From Lactarius indigo (lineage: Eukaryota > Basidiomycota > Agaricomycetes > Russulales > Russulaceae): a stretch of DNA of 64,000 nt. This document shows, one piece after another, positions 33,057 through 44,198 of the stretch (position 1 is the stretch's first letter; each line of letters starts with the position of its first letter). Location: positions 558,001-622,000 of the forward strand of contig JAFKAC010000018.1 in assembly GCA_025766275.1 (NCBI GenBank). Reading direction: 5' to 3'. Below the pieces are notes generated by a model. It made no database searches, was not told the DNA's origin, and saw nothing but the letters and a program-made list of their open reading frames with translations. Both the position numbers and the translations under genes were made by a program.

Positions 33057-35375
33057 ATGTCGTCGTCCCTAGTTCAATACCCCTCAGTGCACCCCTTTCG
33101 CTCCCAGATCGTCAAAAACACGCCAGATACCGTCCCTCCGACCGAAGAACTCGAGTCGCTGCAAAAGGACCTTATCGAGCTTCGCAAGCATACCTTGGAA
33201 CGTGCCAAGAAGGCTGGTGATGATCTACGGACTATCGAGGAATCTTTCAAGAGACTGAAGGAGAGGGAGAAGGGAAAAGCAAAGGCAGTCGAGAGAATGA
33301 AAAGAGAGTGTGCGTGTTACCTTTCACCGCTCGTCTGTGCTGATCTCACCAACCGAACTCCTCTTCGGCCCCCCTCCTCCCCTTACGGCGGCTCGGCTCC
33401 CCGAACTGTTACCTTACACCGCTCCTTTTGACCCGTTTTGGCACTCCTAACCCTGCCGTCGCCTATTTGCCCAACTCCGTCGCGACTCTAATGATGTCCC
33501 GCCCGTTCTGTTCGAACATTGGCTTGGGCCCTTTGCTCTTGACTACCCCTCTTCCGTTACGCGTCACCCACGACCATCAGTCACCCCATTTGCCGAATCT
33601 AATGATACGCGCGGGAGCTCCCATTCCCAGTCTACTGCGCCCACTCGTTTCTCCTCTCAACCTATCGCCGCGTCTTCCTCTCGCTCTTCATTGGACGCCC
33701 GTAAACCGTGAGTGAATCTTTCTTCTCATCCCATCCGATTCTATATCTCCAGTAGTGTGCTGGATGATAAGAGAAAGAAGAAAAAGCGGAAACGAGACGA
33801 CGACTCGGACGATGACCTGGGTATCAACTCCCATACTCTCACATATCGACCCGCCGCTCATCGGCTGTCCTCAGAATCGCATAGTGGGAAAGCCCACAAG
33901 CCCACCCCACCACCAGCACAGCATCATCCTCAGCCGTTCATTCCCAAGGCAGCCAAACCCACTGGCTCCTTCGCTAACCTCCCCCAAAAGGTACGTTCTA
34001 TTTCTTCGGCAAATCACGTCTCTTACCCACTTTTTGTTGAAGCCACCGTCTGGCCCCGACTTTTCCGTACCCCCAATATCCCAACTCCTCCAACCTAAAC
34101 CACCAATACCACCGCCTCCTATACCGGGTCCCAGTAAACCCACAGACGTCATGGAGGATTTTAGCAAGGCTAAGCAACCATCTCAAGTACTCGTGAGTAC
34201 CTTCTACACGAGCATTGAGCCATACCTTCGGCCAATTAGAGAAGAAGACCTCGGCTTTCTCGAATACTCTGGCGACGAAGTAGAGCCCTATATCATGCCA
34301 CGACTTGGGCAACATTATTCTGAACAGTGGGAAGATGAGGACATCGCCTTGTATGATACCGTTCTTCCCCATATACAGGCTATACGCGCAACGAGCAGTT
34401 ACGCGCGGCCAGCATCTGTCGCCCCCGTTCCTCGCTGGGACCCGGCAACGCTCAACGACGACGATCTGCTCGTTGAGGAGCGCGGTCATGGTCCCCTCAC
34501 CGAGCGCCTTGTTAGCGCCTTGCTTCCAGTGGAGGATTCTGTCGTTTGGAAGGGTGTTAAAGCCGCGGAAGAAGCGATGGAAGGTCGGCATGGAGTCGGC
34601 GTCGGTACGGCTGCTGGGCGGCAGGTGATCGTGGAAGATCTCGAACGGCGGATCAAGGATAGCCTTAAATATCACAAAATCCTCGAAACCAACGTAAGTT
34701 CTCCTTGCAGGTTTCAGTGAGTGCATTTGATGACAGTTCTATTAGCCCGACTACACGGACCCGGTAGACGACCCGATCGCGTCTGCCCTGAGGCAGGCAC
34801 AACGCGAGCTTCGTGCCGTCGTCGCTACGAACAAGGCCCGCAAGGCACGGCTTCTCACAATAGCGAAGGACAGGTTAGGCTACCAGGAGTACGTCGAGGC
34901 TCGCGAGGCGCTCGACAAGAACATCCTCGCGCTGTACACGAAGCTCCAGAAGAAGGACGGACCCAAGGTCTCCAAGAAGAAAAAGGGGAAGAGCGAGGCG
35001 AATGGCGGCGCCCCCCCCGTGCCGCCACCTGCGCCCACCCCTGCGCTCGGCACGTGGCCCGCAGCTGCGGGGCTCGGCCCGGATGAGGAGAATGATCTGC
35101 GGGTGCCAGAGGCGCTCGCGCAGCTCGTGGCCACGCGCCGCCAGTGGGTCGACAGCATTGGTGGGATGTTCGACACGATGGAGGAAGAGCAGCCTGGGCG
35201 TGTGTATGGCCTCCCCGAGCGCAGCATATACGAAGGCCTCGACGCGGACGTCGCGGCGCTACTTGAACGCATGGGCGGTGGTGGGGGAGACACGGCGATG
35301 GAGATTGTGAGGCCGGATGACGCAGACAAGGGCAAGGCGCGGGCGGGCACGGACGCGATGGATGTCGACAGCTGA
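33057..35375 (+). CDS. NGG1: SAGA/NuA4-type HAT complex subunit Ada3 (Ngg1)
   Basis: Proposed exons 33057-33309, 33581-33707, 33753-33990, 34043-34693 and 34746-35375 keep frame and give 632 residues. The first intron (271 bp) is unusually long for this window and is the least certain junction. An N-terminal coiled coil is followed by a Ser/Pro-rich linker, a basic/acidic cluster (KRKKKKRKRDDDSDDD) that may act as nuclear localisation signal, a proline stretch, and the conserved Ada3 core: FYTSIEPYLRPIREEDLGFL, PRLGQHYSEQWEDED and DSLKYHKILE. The C-terminal helical domain includes QRELRAVVATNKARK. Ada3 bridges Ada2-Gcn5 in the histone acetyltransferase module. THI20 follows on the same strand after 193 bp. 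Confidence 0.88.
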
Positions 35376-35568
35376 TCGATGGTCGGCCGGCTTCATGCCC
35401 GTGCGGCGTGGGGGTAACGTTATTACTTCAGTGCTTGATTATGTATTTTTGTTTCTTATCCCTTGGGCATTATTCATCGTTACCTCGCGGGGCACGCGCA
35501 ATAGGAAAGGAAAGGAGCTAACACCACTCAGCCGCGGGATTCCCACCGTGGGTTCGATACATATCACC

Positions 35569-37811
35569 ATGATGTACTCCTTTCCAGTAGGCGATAACGG
35601 CAGGAGCCCCCCTGCAGTGTTGACGATAGCAGGTTCGGATTCTAGTGGCGGAGCCGGTATCCAGGTATCTCAGGCTTGGGTCACCTCTCGGGGGTGGCGG
35701 CATGGGCTGACTCGTAGAGCAAGGCGGATCTGAAAACTTTTACGGCACTAGGGTGTTATGGAGCGTCAGTCGTCACCGCGCTCACCGCGCAAAACACGAA
35801 GGGCGTACAGGATGTGCACACCATCCCGCCGCAGTTCGTCGAGCAGCAAGTGCGTATATGCTCAAGTCCCCCTGCACCGTCCCCGTAAACTGACCCGCGC
35901 AGCTCCAGTCCGTCCTCGACGACATCCCCATCACAGCCATCAAAACTGGGATGCTCTCGACCGCAGGTGTCGTGCATACAGTCGCACGCGCGCTGCTCGC
36001 CCAGCGCAGTGCGCCTCAGCAACAGCGACAGCCCCTCGTCGTCATCGACCCAGTCTGCGTCTCGACGTCCGGCCACACGTTTCTAGAACACGACGCGCTC
36101 TCCGTGCTCGTCAACGAGCTCCTCCCGCTCGCAACGGTCCTCACGCCCAACATGGACGAAGCCGCGCTGCTCCTCCACCACCTGAAAATCCCGCAAGCGC
36201 CCACGAGCATATCGTCGATATGCGATATGCTGCGCGTGGCGTGCCAGCTGCAGTACACACTTGGAGACGGTACAGCCGTACTGCTCAAAGGCGGGCATTT
36301 ACCGCACGGGGGCGTGCGCTTTGCGGATGTTGTCGAGGCGAGCGGCCAAATAGGACCAGTGCCGTTTGGGATCCGTGGGGTCGAGTGCGAGGGTATGTTG
36401 CGGCGTGTCTCGGGCGGGGATAAGGAGTCGCCGGACGCGGAGATCCTGCTTCGGGCCTCTGGGGCGGACCCCACGGCGGCGGCCGACGTGCCGGTCGTGG
36501 TGGACGTCCTGTGTGAGGGGGTTAGTGATGAGGAGGGGAGGTACGTGTGCACGCTGTTCGTGAGGCCGCATCTGGAGTCGAAGAACACGCACGGAACTGG
36601 GTGCACGCTCAGTGCTGCGCTGGCGTGTGCGCTTGCTCGCGGAGAGCCCCGTGCGTCCTGCATTTTATTTTCTTTCCTCATCTATCGTTGAGATTTTTCC
36701 TCATCCAGTGGTCGATGCCGTCAAGTTCGCAACGACGTACACGCACCAAGGCATCGCGACTGCGTTCCCGATCGGCAGCGGTCGCGGACCGCTGAATCAC
36801 ATGCACTCGCTCCTCCCGCGTCCACTAAATAGGCAGGGACCAGGATTATCGGCCCCTCGCGTGGCTGACATATGATCTAGGCCGACACCGAGCGACCCAT
36901 ACCCGCTCGTGAGCATGCTTATCCGTTCCAATGCGGGCGTCTGGACACAATACGTCCGACACGATTTCGTGCGCCAATTGGGAGAGGGCACGCTCTCGCG
37001 CGAGCGCTTCGTCCACTTTATCAAGTGCGTCGCAGTTCCCCTCCCCCCTTCTCATTGCCCACTCTTAGACGGCTTGTTCAGGCAGGACTATCACTACCTC
37101 AAATACTACGCCAGGGCAAACGGGTACAGTACCCCGCTCGTTCTCATCATCGTCTCACGTAGCTTCTTAAAAAAAAGACTCGCAGCCTCCTGGTAGCCAA
37201 GTCGTCTGCGTACGCCGATTTTGCGGCGGCTGCAAAGACCGTTCTTGGAGTCGTTAGAGAGAGCGAAATGCATGTTGGGTTTAGCGCGCAGTGGGGAATC
37301 GACCTCGCCGAGCTGGAGAGCACACCAGAGTCGCCCGCGTGCACCGCGTATGGCGCATACATAATGGACGTTGGGATCCAAGGTGTGTCCAGCCCTTGCA
37401 GTGTTTCTATTTCCCCCTCCTCTTAACCTCACGCTCGACAAGGCGACGCGGCGAGCCTTCTGATGGCACTTGCGGCGTGTCTGTTGGGCTACGGTGAAGT
37501 TGGTTTGTGGCTCATGCGGGAGGCGGAGCGACCGCAGAGCTGGGTACGGATCGAGGATAATCCTTACAGAAAGTGGATCGAGGACTATGCCGGAGAGGGC
37601 TACCAAGCTGCGGTCAAGGTTGGGATAGGTGCGTCATGTTGCTTATGTGGCGGTTACAAGAAGGTGATTATGGGCTTGCTTAGAGCAAATCGAGGCTCTG
37701 GCCGTCCACGATCCCCCAACACCAAAGACATTGGAGCACTGGAAAACGATCTGGGGAAGATGCACACGCTTGGAAAAGGGGTTTTGGGATATGGCTATGG
37801 AACTGTCGTGA
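35569..37811 (+). CDS. THI20: Bifunctional HMP/HMP-P kinase and TenA-type thiaminase II (THI20 family)
   Basis: Nine exons (35569-35664, 35724-35849, 35903-36650, 36709-36832, 36881-37024, 37082-37123, 37186-37382, 37443-37628, 37684-37811) give 596 residues. The N-terminal ThiD kinase has TIAGSDSSGGAGIQADLKTF, GMLSTAGVV, VIDPVCVSTSGH and the ATP/anion-hole motif KNTHGTGCTLSAAL. It phosphorylates hydroxymethylpyrimidine and its monophosphate for thiamine synthesis. The C-terminal TenA domain has WTQYVRHDFVRQLGEGTLS, FIKQDYHYLKYYARANG and MALAACLLGYGEVG; the Cys there matches the TenA nucleophile. TenA salvages degraded thiamine. Exon 4 to 5 needs a non-canonical GC-AG intron. Length and order match yeast Thi20/21/22. 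A second ATG directly follows the first. Confidence 0.93.
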
Positions 37812-39689
37812 CGACGTGGATGTGAGGCGGGGCAATTTAATTTACTGAGGGACGAAACGAAGGGGAAAAATAAGTGCGTCAAGAGTAGACCCATGAGTTA
37901 GCTATGTTTGTCGGCTCAGTCGCTCCGGTTTCGAAGCACAGGTACAATCTACTGGGAGATCAAGTGTCAATCTGGCGATCTTGAAGGATGGGCCATACTT
38001 TCGGCCATCTTGAAACCGTGTTCTCGGACCCTGAAAGTTGCGTGAATCTGGTCGATGAGTATAGAACAACAGAGACACGATGGCGTACCGTGGGGGCATT
38101 TTCGTTGAGACCCAGTATATTCACGTCGATCGGAACACGGATAACTCTCTATGCTGTGTGGTGCACGCCATGTAGCCGAGTTGTCTTTCTTTTTTGAACC
38201 TGCGATTCATTCTCATGGAGAGAGAACCGTATTTTCCGTGAATGACGCCCCATAAGTTATCCCGAACGGGGTGCTTAAGTTAGAATACAGTTGAAAATCG
38301 CATTCGGGACTACGTGAATGCTGCATTCTGTATATTTCTTGGCCTCGCCGTGGAGGCTCACCACCTCAGTTGAGCGTTTCCTCTATCAACTCCTTTTTGG
38401 CTTCAAATGAAGATTATAATGGCATAGAACCATTGTATTTCCTGATGTGGGCCGAGAAGAACGAACGAACGAAATGAAGCTAGTAACAGCGACGTACGAG
38501 GAAGGAGATAGGAGAGGCAAATCACCCCGCCGAATTATCTGCCCGTCATCCAGGCACGAGAGTTGACCTCCGTGGCGGTGTAGTATTCGCTGGCTTCCAC
38601 GCAAGGTCCCCTCCCGGCATGAACTATTGCTGTATGGGCTATACAAGCCCGCCGCGTTCGATGGAATACTGCAAGAATGCAGAGGTTCAACAAGCTTGAG
38701 GGGTGGCCCTCTTTGACCCGATGCATGGTCCTACCGAATTGTCGCGGGCGTTTGAGGCGCAATCACGGACGCTGTGTAGATTTTCATGTCGCTCCCTAAC
38801 AATTTCTCATCCTTGCTTATATCCAGTTGCAAAAGCACGAAGACCACCCGCGCTGAAGTTCTCATTCTCCTTCGCACGTGTTTCTCGTGACTTAATCGCG
38901 GGCAGCCCTATTCGTTTTTTCGCACTATGCAGCGCGTAGATGGGACCCCAAATAATGGGATGGGGGGAGTGTGTGACAAGCGGCCAGAGACTTTAATGAG
39001 AAAATTAGGGAAGGAACAGAGAATGTGATAACGATTGCGGGCCGAGTCAGGAAAGCGCGGAGATCTTGCAGCACCCGGGGCTTGAGTGCGGCCGCACCTG
39101 AGCAGAAGTCAAACGTATGGTTAAGCGGAGGCGAAGGCGTGTGAAGACGAGCGAAGGGGACAAGCAGCGGCATAGGAGAGCCAAGGGTGAAGGTACGATC
39201 GGACTAGACCGAAATGGAGTCAGACACGGCAATACGACATGCCAGTGAAGCTCGAAGTCTCAATGGAAGCAAAGGTGAACACTGCAGGAGTAGGCACTGT
39301 ATGGCAGTCCGATATTCCCGTGGTTGAGATCGCGAGCACATTAGCTTCACAGTTAGACTAGGAACGTATAACGAGGATTTGAAAGGGGGCCATCCTAGAT
39401 AGACAACTTGAACAAGGAGTTGCTAGTAATCAGGTAGACAGGTGGTGGAACACAGTGACTGGGAAAAGAGGTCGAAGGAAATGGTCAAAGGTCTGGGGGT
39501 CCGACGATGGCAGAGACCGGAGGTTAAAACTGGGAGCGAATGAGGAAAACTGGTGCCTTACGGCACGGCATAACTTGAACTTGAACGTATTACCCCCTGC
39601 TCGTTTGATGAGTCACAATAACCTCGTCCTCGTGTAACGCGGGCCGTATTATTACTGGGCTCTCACCCGTACCAGGCAGTGGCAGTGGG
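37812..39689. other. Intergenic, no recognisable gene
   Basis: About 1.9 kb with no supportable gene. The right half (38,940-39,560) is purine-rich on the + strand, reminiscent of the sequence upstream of the intact CHAT genes, and probably represents the decayed 5' flank of the CHAT pseudogene that follows (inference). Confidence 0.45.
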
Positions 39690-42600
39690 GCCACTACCTC
39701 TGCTCGGTCTTGACAAGTCCATTTTTCATTTCACGGAATCGATACCCCTCCCACTCTCGTGCCATGTAGTCACAACGGCGCTGGGGGAGTATGTTGGCAC
39801 TCCAGGTAGATTCGGGATCCAGAGACGTAGTGCAGAACATTGAAGAGATGGCGGTCCTCTGCCACGAACTCCTCACGTCGGATGCGTCGGATGGAGACAA
39901 TACTTGCTTAAGCTCCATCACCTTCTTCGCCAGAGTGGTTTCATCCCAAATCCGCCCGTGGGTCTTGGATCAACCCTTGGACCAAGTTATCAAGTGCCTA
40001 CGACTGGCGATGACGCACAAACCAGAACTACGAGCAGTTCACTTCGCCCTTCCCATGTGTCTCAGCGCTCGCTTTTTAATGACTTTTGTGAATCGTGATT
40101 ATGAGGAAGTTGCGTCCATCCCTGATGGATTTATTACTTTCGGCTCTCCCCGAGACAGTCATGATGAATATTACGTAGATACTGCCCCCGTTCGACAGGT
40201 GACAGCACTGGCAGTGGCCCGATCGAAAGCGCATCAGATACCGGAATATCCAGAAGAGGCAATATCTCGCGTCTGTGCCTTTCTTAGCTCATCTCGTGCC
40301 CGTTTTCTTGCTCGTATTGAACCTTTTCATCTTGCTCTCGTCAAAGCCCTGGAAAAGAGCGCAGAGCATCGGTACTATTACTTCTGTTCTATCGACTCGG
40401 AAGGTGTCGGAACATTGTCTAGAAATTCACAGCTGGCTCAGCTAGTACTAGTGGTGTCTTCTGGCCCGGGGGAGTACCAACATGACGATCTGGAACTCGG
40501 TCCGATGCTCAAGAGGACGGCTCTCCATGAGTCTTGAGAAACCTCTCTCTGGAATCTGCGACGATGACATAACGAGAATCGACGAAGCTATCGAAAAAGG
40601 CCGAGCCATACTTCCTTCACCTACTATAAGGCATCAGTTTTGTGCCACACATTCTCGAAAAATTCGGCACCATCCTCGAAATAGTATTCCACCGCACAAA
40701 CAAGATCGAGTACTTTAATGAGTCGATCGACACAGACTGTCAAGTTCTTGGGTATTCGTTACCAAAGTCCCTGCGCTTCAGGACACTTCGTCGGCCTTCA
40801 CAATCTTTGATTATCCGCTATGAGCCCTTTATAGGTCATCATACGCAAGACATGGATGAAGCGCTGGAACTACTCTCCCAGTGTGCCGAGGACGGACATG
40901 CGGGCGTGCCTGGTCGATTCGGGTCTGCGTGTTCATGGGCTATTCTCACGCGGTGTGCCCAACACCCTCCGTCTCTACGTCATACGAGGGCGCTATGTCA
41001 TTGATGCGAGACACCCTACCTTTTGCGCCGACCTTTGAAGCTACCGTATGCCACGCTCGCCATGTCAGACGACTCTCACAGCATGCCGCTTAACTATGCC
41101 TCGTATTTGGTCGACCTGCTTAGACACAAGGAAACAGTTGAGACTCTTGAAAGAGGGAGAACCTTACTCTGGTCTGAGATGCATCGCCTTCGTACTTCAC
41201 TGAGCGTAACTTCAGTTGATCAACTTCTCGAAACAGACCAACATTTAGGAAACGAGTTTGCAGCTGTCAACCGAGACCTTGAGGAGCTCACCTCACCAAG
41301 TCCATCCCGCCGAGCCACAAAAATAAGCATGAGTAATGGCGCAGCCAACAGCCTCAGAATAGTGGACCCATTTAGTCGCCTCCTTTTAAAGCAACGTAGG
41401 CTTTTGAAGGAGCGCGACGAGCTCATTTCACAAATTCAAGTCTTGCCGAGCTTCGACTGCTTTCTGAAACCTCCGTCGTTCGATACACACCGTTCTGCCG
41501 CCTCTTCTGGTCCTGTGATTATCGTAAACCACGTCTACCTCCCACATCCTAACCCCTCATGATTTCTACCAGCGTGCGAACGCGCTAAAGGACAGATTAT
41601 TGGACTCGAGACACTAACACGGACTCGATTCAAGTAATTACGGTGAGAGCCTTGCCTCTGTTCTCGCAGAGCTTTACGAGCTCATTGGCGAACCCGTTAT
41701 CAACAGACCCCGTCAGTTTTGTGTACTAGAACAGTCCCGCATTTGGTGGTGCCCGACATCCGTGTTTTTTTCCCCTTTCTTCTCCATACCGTGGGTCCAA
41801 TCCCATCCGACGAAGGCAAGATGTGCCGTACCCCTTCTCTTTCTCTTACCACACCATCCCGTCAAGGAAGGGGTGTTTTCGAGGAGTTTCTCCCCTCTCT
41901 TCTCCACTATTTAATTGGACTATCCCCTTCACTTTTGGGCCCCTTCATATTTCCTCTTCGTTTCAACTTCTTGGGAAGGGGTCGCTGTGTCTAACGGTGA
42001 GGAGTCCCTCCTTAGTAAAGGGGGTTCACAGCGGGGATACCGGCACCCTACACCAGTCTTCTGTGCTGAGAGGCCCGCCTCTATGACGCCAGTTGCCTCT
42101 GATACTTGTCCCCCTTAGTCGGGGGGTTAATGTCGTGCTTGACGACGCCACTTGCGCTCAAGAATGGGGCAGGGGGTGGGTTTCCCCTTGCTAAGTCATG
42201 CTGTGCGGAGGGGCAAGTGCCTCGAGGATGCAGGTGCCACCCCTTCACACGGGGTGCTTCTTTTAGGGGAGGGGTGACGGGTGGTGGGGTGTAGAGAGGG
42301 GGGTTCTTTAGGGGGGTGACGATGCCCCCACCGTCTTTGGTGGCGCAGCCAACGATCCAACCGCCGTGAAGGGGGGTGAGGCTTGAACACGGCGTAATAC
42401 GCCAATTACCCAGATCCCGAAAGGGTCACAATGTGGGTAGGGACGAAAAGGGAATCGGGAGTGATAACAAGCCGACCGATAAGGACAGGCTACCCCCTCC
42501 TGCTGTGGTGTTTCTTCCAGCAGGATGTTAGTAGGGATCACCCAAAATCAGTGTGGCCTAGAGTGCCACGACTTCACACTGGTTGCGGCCCCTGCGAGAC

Positions 42601-43835
42601 AGTGAGCTTGGACAGTTTACGGGGATCCGAGCCTTTGGGATTGCCGAACCGGCTGCCGGGTTACGGGAAGGGTGTCTGGACCGTAGCCACACTCCGGGAG
42701 AACCGGGTGTTGGGCTCGAGAGGACAATCCACTGTCGGTGGCTCCCAGGTAACACACTGGGTGTAGTGCTTAAGTTGTATCCATGGACTCGAACGTCTTG
42801 GTTGGGACAATGTCAGAGGGCGGGGTCCGCAAGGGCCCCGTGTACCATGCTAGCGAAGGCGTGGGGACTCTTAATCTCGACCAGACTCGTGCGCTCTCGA
42901 AGCCGGAATCCGGTCTTCTCCTGAACGTGCTCCTGAACCCACTAGGTAAGGGTACGCTTCGTGCGACTGTATACCAGCTTCCCTCGTGGTGCCAACTCTC
43001 TAATCCTTCTCTGAACTTAGGTTATTTACGTACGATTCGGGGGCACCTTTCATAGTACAATGCGCGTTTCACAAATGTAGTGGGTCACGCTACGACTGGT
43101 CTGTATCTTTGATATGTACCCGGAATAAATATGGATCCAAAAAAAAAGCGCTATTTCTTGGATCTCTACATTTGTTCCTATACCAACGCTGTCTGCACTT
43201 ATCCAATCTTGTGATTGCGGTTTCGGTTCGCGATCTTTGAATCGACCTTTCCTAATTCTCGTCGCTCAGCCTGACTCGTCTCTTCCAACCGTGGGAGGCG
43301 AGATCCAAGTCGTCCAGGCTGTCGATACGACTGTGACAAGCCTTGTCTCGGAAACCACGACATCGGACGCGGTCATCAATGGCTTCCATTACCACCCGAT
43401 TCATTCACTTCGCGTGTCATGGTACAGTGGAGGCAGGTAAACCGTTCGAGGCCTGATTCGAACTTTACGGGAGGTAGCGCCTGACGCTACTCGAGATTGT
43501 GCGCTCGCATCTCCCTACTGCCGAAATCACACTTCTCTCTACTTGCCAGACAGCTGAACTGACTGAAGAAAGCTATTGTCGATGAGGTACTGCATCTTGC
43601 AGTTGCAGTCTAGTACTGCGATTTCAGGAATGTAGTCGGGACAATGTGGGCGATGGTGGATTAAGACGGACGGGACCTGGCGGAACATTTTTACAAGGCG
43701 TTGTTCTCGACTTCTAGACGAGAACAGGGGATATCGTATCACGAAATATCTGCGAAAGCCCTCCGGTTCGCGGTGGAGCTGCGATGGAAGAGACGGATCA
43801 CCCTGGAGAGATAATTGAATTTCGTTCCTTATTAC
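39690..43835 (+). pseudogene. Decayed TPR-CHAT gene (third copy)
   Basis: Translated pieces in changing frames align with CHAT1 and CHAT2 in order. 39,791-40,537 matches the TPR region (IEEMAVLCHELL, NRDYEEVASIPDG). 41,080-41,560 matches the linker (LNYASYLVDLLRH, ETLERGRTLLWSEM). 41,640-41,820 matches the start of the CHAT domain (ASVLAELYELIGEPV, RIWWCPTSV, GPIPSDEGK). After a 1.3 kb insertion, 43,147-43,835 matches the rest (ILVAQPDSSLPTVGGEIQVVQAV, IHFACHG, LSTCQTAEL). The His and Cys codons survive, but stops and frameshifts occur throughout and the 5' end is truncated or unrecognisable. It cannot encode a complete protease. It lies between core genes, about 13 kb from its intact relatives. 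Confidence 0.88.
41823..43147 (+). mobile_element. 1.3 kb insertion in the CHAT pseudogene, ending in an A-run
   Basis: The CHAT alignment stops after GPIPSDEGK and resumes with RYFLDLYICSYT about 1.3 kb later, so this is an insertion. Its right end is an uninterrupted A9 tract at about 43,139-43,147, which suggests a retroposed element with an A-tail in + orientation. I see no convincing target-site duplication, terminal inverted repeat or intact coding frame. The left part is rich in short C and G runs (CCCCTT, GGGGGG). It may be a non-autonomous or truncated element; its family is unknown. Confidence 0.5.
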
Positions 43836-44198
43836 CGCGGGAGTTATTTGCGAGTATTCCGGTGTTTGAATGTACTAGCTCCCGTGCGTGAATGGGCTCA
43901 AACGCCATAGGTGTCGCGCATTGTGGGTCACGCCGATATTCCACAATGAGTTTTTGGACTGGACGTAACTCGTTGGGTACACGTGGTTTAAATGGGTCAC
44001 TGTAGCGATTATGCGCCACTGTCAGTCGTGTGATTGATATATCAAGCAGGATGGAGCCTCGTATGGTTCTTTATTTACTTTAAAAATCGGGGTGAGTCTC
44101 GTCCTGTAAGAGTGCGGAAATGAGGGCAGAGCGTGAGAGGTAAAGGAGATAGAGGGTACTGGGTCTACCGGCAGACAGGTCGGCAACCTAAAGACAAC
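43836..44198. other. Intergenic, no recognisable gene
   Basis: Lies between the end of the CHAT pseudogene and the NTH1 stop codon. It contains the presumed NTH1 3' flank on the - strand. Nothing recognisable. Confidence 0.5.
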
